From the NCBI RefSeq assembly GCF_000153025.1, contig NZ_CH672436.1, positions 40,519-104,518 of the forward strand: a stretch of 64,000 nt of DNA, given 5' to 3'. This DNA comes from Marinomonas sp. MED121. GTDB taxonomy: Bacteria; Pseudomonadota; Gammaproteobacteria; Pseudomonadales; Marinomonadaceae. Numbering within the stretch: position 1 is the stretch's first letter; every line of letters begins with the position of its first letter. Positions 17,047 through 26,113 of the stretch are shown here, piece by piece. The notes beneath the pieces are model-generated. The model searched no databases. It had not been told where the DNA came from and saw only the letters and a list, made by a program, of their open reading frames with translations. Position numbers and translations under genes: made by a program.

Positions 17047-17904
17047 ATGAAAACAAAAAATAGCGCTAAAGCTAAGCCTGTCGACACAAATCAAGAAAAC
17101 ATAGCAACTGCGGATAATGCAGAATCTGTGGCCCCAGTGGAAACGATACTTGTCGAGCGTCGTGAGCGGGTGGGCATTATTACGCTACATCGCCCCAAAA
17201 GCCTGAACGCCTTGAGTAGACAGCTTGCTAGAGAAGTTGTTGATACTTTGAAGGCTTTTGACGCTGACGATAACATTGGAGCAATCGTTATTATCGGCAG
17301 TGCGCGAGCGTTTGCCGCTGGCGCAGATATTGAGGAAATGGCAAATTTGAGCTATTCCGAGTTCTACTGTGACGACATTTTTGCACCTTGGGATGAGCTG
17401 CGCTTAATTAGCAAACCGATCATTGCCGCTGTGAGTGGTTATGCGCTAGGCGGTGGCTGTGAACTAGCATTGATGTGTGATTTTATCATTGCCTCAGAAG
17501 ACGCTCAGTTCGGACAACCGGAAATCAAATTAGGTATTTTACCTGGTATTGGTGGGTCTCAACGTTTGGCTAATGCCATCGGTAAATCACTCGCTATGGA
17601 CCTTGTTCTGACAGGTAGGACAATTGATGTACATGAAGCAAAAGCGGCTGGCTTAGTTGCGCGAGTGGTCCCCGCTAAAGAGTTGTTACAAACCGCATTG
17701 GAAGCGGCACATACCATTGCAGGCTACAACAACCCTGCTGTACGTATGGCGAAAGAAGCTGTTAATGTCGCTTTTGAGACCAGCCTTAGTGAGGGCATAC
17801 GTCATGAACGTCGGTTATTCCAAGCAGCCTTCGCTACAGAGGGGCAAAAAGAAGGCATGCATGCGTTTATCGCTAAGCGCGCCCCAGTTTTTCGCCACAA
17901 TTAA
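17047..17904 (+). CDS. acuK: Enoyl-CoA hydratase, probable acryloyl-CoA hydratase AcuK
   Basis: A crotonase of 285 residues. The first 35 residues are a polar extension; the fold begins near LVERRERVGIITLHRPK. Both catalytic glutamates of true hydratases are present (GGGCELALM and FGQPEIKLG), with the oxyanion-hole segment AAGADIEEM near residue 97 and GIGGSQRL after it. It lies 61 bases after the CoA transferase with RBS GAGAGAG. In this setting it would hydrate acryloyl-CoA to 3-hydroxypropionyl-CoA (AcuK). A general fatty-acid hydratase role is possible, but the operon argues for the short substrate. Confidence 0.75.
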   Translation: MKTKNSAKAKPVDTNQENIATADNAESVAPVETILVERRERVGIITLHRPKSLNALSRQLAREVVDTLKAFDADDNIGAIVIIGSARAFAAGADIEEMANLSYSEFYCDDIFAPWDELRLISKPIIAAVSGYALGGGCELALMCDFIIASEDAQFGQPEIKLGILPGIGGSQRLANAIGKSLAMDLVLTGRTIDVHEAKAAGLVARVVPAKELLQTALEAAHTIAGYNNPAVRMAKEAVNVAFETSLSEGIRHERRLFQAAFATEGQKEGMHAFIAKRAPVFRHN

Positions 17905-17915
17905 AAACGTAAAAC

Positions 17916-17955
17916 AATAAGTGGTGCGCCTTATGATAGTACGAAACCACTTATT
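17916..17955. promoter_or_regulatory. Intra-operon hairpin
   Basis: AATAAGTGGT and ACCACTTATT form a perfect 10-bp inverted repeat with a 20-base loop, between the hydratase and alcohol dehydrogenase genes. There is no U tract. It could stabilise the upstream mRNA, act as an operator or be a weak terminator; which one cannot be decided. Confidence 0.5.
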
Positions 17956-17983
17956 AATATGATCAATACAGACAGGAGTTGTT

Positions 17984-19144
17984 ATGTCTTCTCAAGTTGT
18001 TCTACCAAGGATTATGCAGGTTGGAGAAAATGCTAGCCTGGAAATCCCTAACATATTAATTAGCCTTAACTGTAAACGTCCGCTAATAATTACTGACAAA
18101 ATGATGGTGGAGCTCGGCTATGCCCGACGTATAAAAGATTGCTTAAGCGAAGATCAAATTAGCGCCGATATTTTTGATGATACAGTGCCTGAACCCACGG
18201 TTCATTCTATTCAAGCGGGCGTTGAGAAAGCACGCGAGGGGAATTACGACTGTATTATTGCCCTTGGCGGTGGCAGTCCAATCGATAGTGCCAAGGCAAT
18301 TGCAATACTGGCGAAGCATGGTGGGGTCATGCAAGATTATCGTTTCCCACGTATGGTCATAGAGCAAGGCTTGCCTGTGATAGCTATACCGACTACGGCG
18401 GGGACAGGCTCTGAAGTCACAAGGTTTACCATCATCACCGATGAGAGTAACGACGAGAAAATGCTCTGTGTCGGTATGGGTTTTATGCCTATCGCAGCGT
18501 TAGTTGATTACAAGCTAACGATAAGCTTACCTCCACGGATCACCGCCGATACAGGCATTGATGCGCTAACGCATGCGATGGAGGCTTATGTGAGTAAAAA
18601 AGCCAATGCCTACAGTGATAGTCAGGCAATTGCTTCGATAAAACTAATTGGCCCTCATTTGAGAAAAGCCTACCACAAGGGTGAAGATCAGCAAGCTCGA
18701 GAAGCAATGATGCTTGGCTCAACTTTGGCGGGTATTGCATTTTCTAACGCATCGGTCGCACTGGTTCATGGTATGAGCCGCCCAATCGGTGCGTTTTTTC
18801 ATGTCCCTCACGGTCTGTCGAATGCCATGTTATTACCTAGTGTTACTGCCTTTTCAATTCCTGCTGCGCCAGCACGTTATGCGGATTGCGCACGGGCGAT
18901 GGGAGTAGCAACGGTACAAGACAGTAATGATACTGCCAATCAGAAACTGTTGATTGAGCTGCAAGCATTAAATGAAGAGTTAGCGGTGCCAACACCACAA
19001 CAGTTCGGTATTAATCGCGACACATTCTTCGATGTCTGTCAAACAATGGCCGAACAAGCGCTGGCCTCTGGCTCTCCTTCCAATAATCCCATTGAACCTT
19101 CTATCAACGAAATGGTCGCCATTTATAAAGGCTTGTGGGATTAA
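17984..19144 (+). CDS. dddB: Iron-containing alcohol dehydrogenase, probable 3-hydroxypropionate dehydrogenase DddB
   Basis: A 386-residue group III (iron) alcohol dehydrogenase. NAD-binding features are ALGGGSPIDSAKAIAIL near residue 90 and TTAGTGSEVT near 140. Metal ligands sit in GIDALTHAMEAY (Asp, His), ALVHGMSRPIGA (His) and FHVPHGLSNAM (His). In DMSP and acrylate pathways of marine gammaproteobacteria, DddB of this family oxidises 3-hydroxypropionate to malonate semialdehyde. The upstream CoA transferase/hydratase would supply the substrate and the following dehydrogenase would use the product. The specific symbol is inferred from neighbours; the family assignment is firm. Confidence 0.75.
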   Translation: MSSQVVLPRIMQVGENASLEIPNILISLNCKRPLIITDKMMVELGYARRIKDCLSEDQISADIFDDTVPEPTVHSIQAGVEKAREGNYDCIIALGGGSPIDSAKAIAILAKHGGVMQDYRFPRMVIEQGLPVIAIPTTAGTGSEVTRFTIITDESNDEKMLCVGMGFMPIAALVDYKLTISLPPRITADTGIDALTHAMEAYVSKKANAYSDSQAIASIKLIGPHLRKAYHKGEDQQAREAMMLGSTLAGIAFSNASVALVHGMSRPIGAFFHVPHGLSNAMLLPSVTAFSIPAAPARYADCARAMGVATVQDSNDTANQKLLIELQALNEELAVPTPQQFGINRDTFFDVCQTMAEQALASGSPSNNPIEPSINEMVAIYKGLWD

Positions 19145-19182
19145 CGTTAGTTATTAACATTTTATCTATTTAGGAATTACTT

Positions 19183-20679
19183 ATGAATACTATTGGACAT
19201 TTAATCAACGGCGAAATCTGTTCTGACGCCGAACGCACTCAAGATGTGTTTAACCCGGCAACGGGGCTGGCGACAAAGCAAGTCGCACTAGCCTCAGTTG
19301 AAACTGTCGAACAAGCGATTAGTTGTGCCCAATCAGCATTTCCGGCTTGGCGCAATACTCCTGCTATTAAACGCGCACGGGTGATGTTTCGCTTTAAAGC
19401 CTTACTAGAAGCGAACGCCGATAAAATTTGCCAGATGATTGGTGAAGAACATGGAAAAATTTCACATGATGCAGCGGGTGAATTACAGCGCGGGATTGAG
19501 AATGTTGAATATGCTTGTGGTGCACCAGAGCTAATGAAAGGGGAGCACAGTAAAAATGTGGGTCCAAACATTGATTCATGGAGCGAATTTCAGCCGTTAG
19601 GCGTGGTTGCTGGTATCACCCCTTTTAACTTTCCTGCGATGGTACCTTTGTGGATGTTCCCGATGGCAATTGCTTGCGGTAACTGCTTTATCTTAAAGCC
19701 ATCGGAGCGTGATCCAAGCTCAACCTTGTTTATTGCTCAGTTATTAAAAGAGGCAGGGCTACCTGATGGTGTGATGAATGTCGTCAATGGAGATAAAGTC
19801 GCGGTTGATGTTTTGTTATCTGATGAGCGTGTTAAAGCAGTTAGCTTTGTCGGTTCAACACCCATTGCTGAATATATATATGCCACTGCTAGCGCTAATG
19901 GAAAACGGTGTCAGGCATTGGGAGGAGCAAAAAATCACGCCATCATAATGCCTGATGCCGATATGGAAAATGCCGTTAGTCAGCTGCTCGGTGCTGCATT
20001 TGGCTCTTCGGGTGAGCGTTGTATGGCACTGTCTGTTGCGGTTGCAGTAGGAAGCGAGGCTGGTGATGCTTTGGTTAACAGTATGACACAGGCAATGTCA
20101 GGCTTAAAAGTAGGTGCGTATAGCGATAGTAGTAATGATTTTGGTCCTGTTATCACAGCACAGCATCGTGACAAAGTAGTGGGTTATATCAATCATGCTG
20201 AAGAACAGGGGGCCACTATTGTGGTTGACGGTAGAGAACCTGAAGTTAAAGGCTACTGCGACGGTTTTTTTGTTGGTGGTACATTAATCGACAATGTGGC
20301 TCCAGATATGGTGAGTTACAAAGAGGAGATATTTGGGCCCGTTCTGCAAGTGGTGCGAGTTAATACAATGCAAGAAGCAATGGACTTAATAGATGATCAT
20401 GAATATGGAAACGGTACATGCATTTTTACACGTGATGGTGAAGCAGCTCGATATTTTTCTGACAATATCAAAGTCGGTATGGTTGGAATTAATGTGCCAT
20501 TACCTGTGCCTGTTGCTTATCATAGTTTTGGCGGTTGGAAACGCTCATTATTTGGTGATTTACACGCCTATGGTCCAGACTCAGTTCGTTTCTACACAAA
20601 GCGAAAAACCATAACTCAACGTTGGCCTTCAGCTGGGGTTCGTGAGGGTGCTGTTTTTTCAATGCCAACTATGAGTTGA
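19183..20679 (+). CDS. dddC: CoA-acylating malonate/methylmalonate semialdehyde dehydrogenase (DddC/MmsA type)
   Basis: A 498-residue aldehyde dehydrogenase of the MmsA subgroup. The features are GVVAGITPFNFPAMVPLWMF (residues 140-160), ILKPSERDPS, FVGSTPIAEYIY, the catalytic Cys near residue 280 in SGERCMALS, and EEIFGPVLQV. These residues mark the CoA-dependent semialdehyde dehydrogenases. It lies 38 bases after the iron alcohol dehydrogenase. In this operon it would convert malonate semialdehyde to acetyl-CoA and CO2, the role of DddC. Valine or inositol catabolism (MmsA/IolA) uses the same family, but none of their partner genes are here. Confidence 0.8.
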   Translation: MNTIGHLINGEICSDAERTQDVFNPATGLATKQVALASVETVEQAISCAQSAFPAWRNTPAIKRARVMFRFKALLEANADKICQMIGEEHGKISHDAAGELQRGIENVEYACGAPELMKGEHSKNVGPNIDSWSEFQPLGVVAGITPFNFPAMVPLWMFPMAIACGNCFILKPSERDPSSTLFIAQLLKEAGLPDGVMNVVNGDKVAVDVLLSDERVKAVSFVGSTPIAEYIYATASANGKRCQALGGAKNHAIIMPDADMENAVSQLLGAAFGSSGERCMALSVAVAVGSEAGDALVNSMTQAMSGLKVGAYSDSSNDFGPVITAQHRDKVVGYINHAEEQGATIVVDGREPEVKGYCDGFFVGGTLIDNVAPDMVSYKEEIFGPVLQVVRVNTMQEAMDLIDDHEYGNGTCIFTRDGEAARYFSDNIKVGMVGINVPLPVPVAYHSFGGWKRSLFGDLHAYGPDSVRFYTKRKTITQRWPSAGVREGAVFSMPTMS

Positions 20680-20735
20680 TTTTCATTAAGCAGTTTTTGC
20701 CTTGATATCTCTATGACAGGGGGGCGATACTAATA

Positions 20736-20840
20736 TGAGACTTCTGCATAACTCGATAAATTGATTTATCGTGAAAAAAAACATCAATATGATCAAAGAT
20801 TAATATTATTTGTTAAAATAAGGGTTATGCTGAGGTCTCA
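20736..20840. mobile_element. 105-bp MITE-like element
   Basis: The terminal inverted repeats TGAGACTTCTGCATAACTC and, inverted, TGAGACCTCAGCATAACCC enclose a non-coding core that holds a second palindrome (CGATAAAT...ATTTATCG). ATA flanks both sides, a possible 3-bp target duplication. No transposase is present, so it looks like a non-autonomous element between the dehydrogenase and IclR genes. Confidence 0.7.
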
Positions 20841-21043
20841 ATATAATACAAAGTATCGCTTATTACTTAATTTCAGTGAAGGATAAATTCAGTTGTGTTT
20901 TTTAGAAAACTTGTTGTGATTGATTTAATAGCAGTCATAATAAAAATGAGGTAACAAAATAAGTTGTGCTTGAAGGGGGGCTCTCGATACTATTTTCACT
21001 TAACGTACTTATAATGATATCGATATTAATGACAGGATATAAA

Positions 21044-21808
21044 ATGAGAGTTCAGCGAAGAGAAAAAGGTTCATCTATTACCAGGGTACTTGAAATAATC
21101 GAAACTGTTTCTCTGGCTGAGAGACCTTTGTCCCCCGCTGAACTAGGATTTTTACTTGATATTCCTAAGCCCAGTATACATCGTTTAATACAGTTGCTAG
21201 AAGCAGATAATTACGTGCAAATTAATATGCGTGGTTTGCTGGTTCCTGGTGACCGAATGCATAGTATTGCTTTAGGTGTTTTGCACAGCAGTAGGTTTAA
21301 AGCGTTACGTCAGGCCATATTAAAAAATTTAGCTCATACTATTGGCGAAACTTGTGGTATCGCGATACCAGATGGCATTGAAATGATTTATTACGATCGA
21401 GTACAGACAAATTGGCCGCTGCGGGTTCATTTACCTATCGGGTCTCATACACCCTCTTGGTGTACTGCCAGCGGTAAACTTTATTTAAGCTCTTTACCAA
21501 CAGAGCGACGCTTGCGCATTATCGACAAATTGCCATTTGATCAGCTTACTCGTAATACTTTGACAGAGTCTGACTTACTAGAAAATGAACTATTAAAAAT
21601 TCAGAAGTGTGAGTTAGGGACTGATAATGAAGAGTTTATCGATGGGATGGTGGCTTGTTCTGTTCCAATTAAAGATCAAGATGGTAGGCTGTTTGCCTGT
21701 CTATTTACGCACGCACCAGTGATCAGAAAAGACTTAAATGAATTATTAACTTTTGAACCAATATTGCGTCATTCAGCCATAGAGTTAGGTGGTTTATTAA
21801 AAGAGTAA
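21044..21808 (+). CDS. IclR-family transcriptional regulator
   Basis: A 254-residue protein with an N-terminal winged helix-turn-helix (ITRVLEIIETVSLAERPLSP, then LGFLLDIPKPSIHRLIQLLE) and a C-terminal effector-binding GAF-like domain (THTIGETCGIAIPDG, HTPSWCTASGKLYLSSLP, DGMVACSVPIKD), all typical of IclR. The start at 21044 is preferred over an upstream in-frame GTG at 20966 because AGGA precedes it and homology begins there. It follows the putative acrylate operon in the same direction and is its likely regulator, with a small acid or CoA ester as plausible effector. Confidence 0.88.
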   Translation: MRVQRREKGSSITRVLEIIETVSLAERPLSPAELGFLLDIPKPSIHRLIQLLEADNYVQINMRGLLVPGDRMHSIALGVLHSSRFKALRQAILKNLAHTIGETCGIAIPDGIEMIYYDRVQTNWPLRVHLPIGSHTPSWCTASGKLYLSSLPTERRLRIIDKLPFDQLTRNTLTESDLLENELLKIQKCELGTDNEEFIDGMVACSVPIKDQDGRLFACLFTHAPVIRKDLNELLTFEPILRHSAIELGGLLKE

Positions 21809-21885
21809 GAATAACTAAGTAAAATTTGAAATAGTGCTATATTAAACACTTTTATAGTGTCGCTATTTAAAGAGGTTATGGAAAT

Positions 21886-23766
21886 ATGAAGAAATTTAAA
21901 ATTAAACTGATAGGATCACTTAGTATAAGTGTTATTGCTATAATAACACTTATTATAACTTTAAACTATAACTCATTTAAAGATGAAAGTATCGCTCTTA
22001 ATAAAACCATTTTAAAACAGAGCAATTTAACTATTGAGTCAGTATTAACTGAGAGGTTTAATGCCTACAAAGATTTCATCTCTGCTGTGGATGTTAGCGC
22101 AGATGACATAACTTCAAGTGGTCTATCTTCAAATGTCATTGCAAAGTTAAAAACTGTATACAAATCACAACGGAGGATAACTGATGGTATTTATCTGTTT
22201 AGAGATAATGGTGATATTTATGATGTAAAAGGTAATTTTTTAGATTTTAATGTTAAAGAGCTTAATCGTGAGTATTACAATGCGCTTTTCAATAATGGGG
22301 AAACTTTTTATATATCATCTCCTTTTAATTCAGCAGTATCAGGTAATGAGGTTTTGGGAATGGCTTATAAAATAAATAATTCTTTTGCTGTTCTGTCAAC
22401 TATCAAATTGGAAGCTGTTTTAGGTGAGCTTATTAGCTTAAAAAATTTATTTATGTATACCAAAGAGGGCACAATACTGATTGCTCCATATCCTGACTTC
22501 ATCGGGAAAAATATTTTTTCAGAGCGCCCTTTGTATAAAAGATTCAACAATAACAACCCTGTAATGTCATACTCTGCAACTGTTGACGGAAAAGTTAATG
22601 AATTTACAGCGTTTTGGGGTAAGTTAGAGGTAAATGATTGGGCATTTGTTTCTTTTGTAAATGATAATCTTATAGAGGAAAAGGTTCATTTTCAGCTAAT
22701 ATATTCTCTGATTACAGGCGTGATTTGTTTGATAATTACAGTATTTATTTTATCAGTATTAATCCAAAAACTAGTGCTTATACCAATAGGAGGTGCTCCT
22801 AGAGATATTGAATTACTTATGGCTAATATGGCTGAAGGTAGAATACCTCAAAGTTTAGTGAAAACAGACAACGAAACAGGGATATATAAGTCCTTGGTTA
22901 ACTTATCGGATCAACTATCAGCACTAATTAAGAATTCCCACAGTATTTCTGAAAACGTAGCATCGGCATCTCAAGAGTTAAATGTAGTGATGAATAATAC
23001 CTTATCCAATGCTCAACTTGAAATGGCACAAGTAGAACAAATTTCAACCGCAATTAGTGAGCTGTCATCTACCTCAAATGAGGTAAGTGGTAAAGCAGTA
23101 ATGGCTGAAGAAAAGGCACAAGAAGCACAATTTAGTGTGTCTGCAGGAAAAAATAAACTAGCAGAAAATATTAGTTTATCAAAAGAGATCAACATATCGG
23201 TAGCTGATACCGCAAAGTTAGTTAATGAGTTACAAGAATTTGCGGTGGAAATTGGCAGCGTAACAGATGTTATAAAAGGAATTTCTGAGCAAACAAACTT
23301 ACTTGCTTTGAATGCGGCAATTGAAGCAGCACGTGCTGGTGAATACGGAAGAGGGTTTGCTGTTGTAGCAGATGAAGTACGTAACCTAGCCTCTAAAACA
23401 CAAAAATCAACAATAAACATCCAAGATTTGATAGAAAAGCTCCAATTGCAATCGGAGAAGGCTAATCAAAATATGAAGAAGAATGTCAACTTAATAGAAA
23501 ATTCAGTGGTACTCGCAGATAAAATTGATTCTTCTTTTGAAGATATTTTTGTATCTGTAGAGTCAATTTCTGAAATTAATACTTTGGTTGCAACTGCTTC
23601 ACAGCAGCAACAAAGTGTGACAGAAGACGTTTCTCGCAATACAACTCAAGCGCTTGACTTAGTAAAGGATAATGTCTCAGCTTTTAATCAAAGCCTTCAG
23701 GCTTCAAATGAGCTTTCGCAGCTATCAGAGTCACAAAAAAACGAGCTTTCTTATTTTAAAGTTTAA
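21886..23766 (+). CDS. Methyl-accepting chemotaxis protein with extracellular dCache-like sensor
   Basis: A 626-residue transmembrane chemoreceptor. Membrane segment 1 is at about residues 8-26 and segment 2 at 268-292. The periplasmic region between them has dCache-type features (ITDGIYLFRDNGDIYDVKG, ELNREYYNALF). A short linker with IGGAPRDIELLMANMAEG follows, then a cytoplasmic signalling domain with the hairpin tip EQTNLLALNAAIEAARAGE near 470. There is no C-terminal CheR-binding pentapeptide. RBS AGAGG precedes the ATG. Its position between the acrylate and mannan loci suggests it may sense one of their substrates; this is inference. Confidence 0.92.
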   Translation: MKKFKIKLIGSLSISVIAIITLIITLNYNSFKDESIALNKTILKQSNLTIESVLTERFNAYKDFISAVDVSADDITSSGLSSNVIAKLKTVYKSQRRITDGIYLFRDNGDIYDVKGNFLDFNVKELNREYYNALFNNGETFYISSPFNSAVSGNEVLGMAYKINNSFAVLSTIKLEAVLGELISLKNLFMYTKEGTILIAPYPDFIGKNIFSERPLYKRFNNNNPVMSYSATVDGKVNEFTAFWGKLEVNDWAFVSFVNDNLIEEKVHFQLIYSLITGVICLIITVFILSVLIQKLVLIPIGGAPRDIELLMANMAEGRIPQSLVKTDNETGIYKSLVNLSDQLSALIKNSHSISENVASASQELNVVMNNTLSNAQLEMAQVEQISTAISELSSTSNEVSGKAVMAEEKAQEAQFSVSAGKNKLAENISLSKEINISVADTAKLVNELQEFAVEIGSVTDVIKGISEQTNLLALNAAIEAARAGEYGRGFAVVADEVRNLASKTQKSTINIQDLIEKLQLQSEKANQNMKKNVNLIENSVVLADKIDSSFEDIFVSVESISEINTLVATASQQQQSVTEDVSRNTTQALDLVKDNVSAFNQSLQASNELSQLSESQKNELSYFKV

Positions 23767-24096
23767 CCTTACTCTAACAAAATAGTGATCAGAATCTTTA
23801 GTTTGATATCTGAGAAAATCTATTAAATAAATGACGCCGGTTTTGTGATAAGTCCCAGCTAATAGCTTGGGTCTATCATTGTGATACTTTATTGCTGTGT
23901 TTAATTATCTTTCAGGTTTTTATAACGCCATATGTAATCATATAAGGTAATTATTCAATCTGCTTTCGATCTAACTCGTTAGCATGGATATTTTCTTTAT
24001 ATTTTGCTCTGTCTGGTAGTGGATCATTAAGGCCTGATGCTGGCCTTATACAGACTCTATTTTTCGGAACTTAATAAAATTTCCTTGTACATATTA
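23767..24096. other. Non-coding spacer before the mannan locus
   Basis: No coding frame is supported. A palindrome CCCAGCTAATAGCTTGGG at about 23853-23870 could be a weak terminator for the chemoreceptor gene but lacks a U tract. The rest is AT-rich and unremarkable. Confidence 0.5.
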
Positions 24097-24114
24097 AATC
24101 GTAACGTTACCATT
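24097..24114. promoter_or_regulatory. LacI-type operator upstream of the sugar transport operon
   Basis: AATCGTAACGTTACCATT is the exact reverse complement of the site at 30316-30333, with the palindromic core GTAACGTTAC. It lies about 180 bases before the first permease gene and is the expected target of the LacI-family regulator at 29198. Confidence 0.75.
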
Positions 24115-24294
24115 ATTTCGGTTGGAAGAATTGTCGTTAACTTTTTAACCTAGGCATTTTAGTTTTATGTCATTAATGGTTAGAGGTTATCGCTAGAATT
24201 TTGCCTAACCTAAGAAGGCTAGTGTTTTTTAGCCAAGGAAATTGTTCTTAATTGAAGTAAGTCTCGAGTTAAGTCGGGCAGCATCGGAGAAACC

Positions 24295-25167
24295 ATGTTT
24301 AACCTTACTCTTAAGCAGCAGCAGCGAATAATCATCTTAGCTTTTTTAGCTATACCGTTAGGGTTGTTGTTTACCTTTTCATACTATCCCGCTAGTCAAT
24401 TGTTCTATATGAGTGTGACTGATTGGGATGGATACGCACCTGTTAAAAACTTGGTTGGCCTAGATAATTATCAATATATGGTTGAAGAGCCTGACATCTT
24501 GGGACCATTGCTAAACACTTTGTACTATTTTGTCGGCGCGGTGATTCAGTTGGTGTTGTCTTTATGGTTTGCAGTGTTAGTTAACACTAAGCTCGCGGGC
24601 CGAAACTTTTTTAAAACGCTGCTATTTATTCCCTTTGTTTTAAACGCCGTAGCTGCATCGATGGTATTTCAAATTTTCTATCAAGTGGATGGCGCCTTCG
24701 ATAACTTCTTAGCGGCTTTGGGCTTAGATGCTTGGATCATGCCCTGGTTAATGGATAGTGACGTAGTTAACTGGTCATTGGTTGGTGCTTCGGTATGGCG
24801 TTACCTTGGTTTTAATCTAATCCTGTTTTTTGGTGTGTTGCAGTCTATTCCTCAAGACCAATATGAGGCAGCTAAGATCGAAGGTGCAGGTGAATGGGAT
24901 CAGTTCCGCTATATAACTTTACCCTCTATTAAGTTAATCATTGGCCTTCAGGTATTACTCGCTTTTGTTGGTTCTCTATCGGTGTTCGAAATTCCAATGA
25001 TCATCACCAAAGGCGCAAATGGTACCAAAACCTTTGTAATGGCAACTTTAGAAACAGCATTTAACTTCAACGACTTTGGTTTGGCATCTGCAATGGCAGT
25101 ACTCCTACTGTTGATAGTGGTGTTGTTTATGATTCTTCAAAAAGTATTGTTCGGAGATAAGGCATAA
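24295..25167 (+). CDS. CUT1-family sugar ABC transporter permease (MalF-like)
   Basis: A 290-residue inner-membrane permease with six hydrophobic segments and the EAA loop in QYEAAKIEGAGEWDQFRYITLP near residue 190, which docks to the ATPase. The LNTLYYFVGAVIQLVLSLWF segment opens the BPD_transp_1 domain. RBS GGAGA stands before the ATG. It is the first gene of an operon running to at least 29010. The binding protein gene is not here; the best candidate is 46352-47620. The likely substrate is beta-mannooligosaccharides, from neighbouring GH130 and epimerase genes. Confidence 0.92.
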   Translation: MFNLTLKQQQRIIILAFLAIPLGLLFTFSYYPASQLFYMSVTDWDGYAPVKNLVGLDNYQYMVEEPDILGPLLNTLYYFVGAVIQLVLSLWFAVLVNTKLAGRNFFKTLLFIPFVLNAVAASMVFQIFYQVDGAFDNFLAALGLDAWIMPWLMDSDVVNWSLVGASVWRYLGFNLILFFGVLQSIPQDQYEAAKIEGAGEWDQFRYITLPSIKLIIGLQVLLAFVGSLSVFEIPMIITKGANGTKTFVMATLETAFNFNDFGLASAMAVLLLLIVVLFMILQKVLFGDKA

Positions 25168-25169
25168 TT

Positions 25170-26105
25170 ATGAGTAGTCAGCAAGTTTCCTCTATGACTC
25201 CCACGGCCTCTTTAGCTAGCCAGGTCAGAACCGGGGATGAAATTAAAAAAGCCCGCTTTATTGGTAAGTTGAAGCAGCCTCGCTGGGTATTCTGGACACT
25301 GTTTAAGTACATGACCTTAATACTAGCTTCTGTGGCTGTATTAGTACCACCTTTTGCTGTGCTATTGGCATCATTTAAAACCTCAAAAGAGTACTACACC
25401 ACCAGTAAAGTAGCGCTGCCTGAAAACTTCTTGAACTTTGACAATTACATCAAAGTGTTTGCTGATGGAAACTTAGGGTTGGCGTTTACTAACACCGGTA
25501 CCATCCTGATTATTTCACTATTCTTTACGGTAGTTTTTGGTACCCAAGTTGCCTATGTGTTATCGCGATTCAACTTTAAAGGCAAAAAGCTAGTGCTGTT
25601 GGCTTATGTGATTGCAATGGTGGTACCTGCAGTAACAACACAGGTAGCAACGTTTGAGGTAATTAAAGCACTTAATTTAATCAACCATAAAGGGTCCGTA
25701 ATCATGTTATACATCGGTGCCGATGTAGTCATGATTTATATCTTCTTGCAGTTTATGAAAGGCATCCCACTAGAGCTGGATGAAGCTGCAAAAATTGAAG
25801 GTGCATCTTATTTCCTAATTTACTGGAAGATAGTTTTACCGTTGTTAAAGCCGGCGACTGCTACGGTAATTATTTTGCGTACCATCTTCATTTATAACGA
25901 CTTTTACTTTCCATTGCTTTACTTGCCAGAGAAGTCTCAAGTGACCGTTTCTACAGCCTTATACAAGTTTACTTCTGTATTTGGTACTGAGTGGACCACT
26001 ATTTCAGCCGGCATCATTATCATTTTGATCCCTTCAATTGTTGTGTTCCTACTACTGCAGAAACAAATCTACGCAGGTGTTACAAACGGCGCAGTGAAAG
26101 GGTAA
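25170..26105 (+). CDS. CUT1-family sugar ABC transporter permease (MalG-like)
   Basis: A 311-residue partner permease. It has a hydrophilic N-terminus of about 45 residues, six membrane segments and the EAA loop LELDEAAKIEGASYFLIYWK near residue 205. It starts two bases after the first permease stop, so the two are co-translated. It acts with the other permease, the ATPase at 27928 and a periplasmic binding protein to import oligosaccharides. Confidence 0.92.
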   Translation: MSSQQVSSMTPTASLASQVRTGDEIKKARFIGKLKQPRWVFWTLFKYMTLILASVAVLVPPFAVLLASFKTSKEYYTTSKVALPENFLNFDNYIKVFADGNLGLAFTNTGTILIISLFFTVVFGTQVAYVLSRFNFKGKKLVLLAYVIAMVVPAVTTQVATFEVIKALNLINHKGSVIMLYIGADVVMIYIFLQFMKGIPLELDEAAKIEGASYFLIYWKIVLPLLKPATATVIILRTIFIYNDFYFPLLYLPEKSQVTVSTALYKFTSVFGTEWTTISAGIIIILIPSIVVFLLLQKQIYAGVTNGAVKG

Positions 26106-26113
26106 TTGTAATT

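Noticed and set aside
23853..23870. Strong terminator after the first chemoreceptor
   Set aside because: There is a clear palindrome but no U tract, so it was not listed as a terminator.
25991..26113. N-terminal extension of the YesL-like gene
   Set aside because: This segment is out-of-frame permease coding sequence; the hydrophobic protein starts at 26114.
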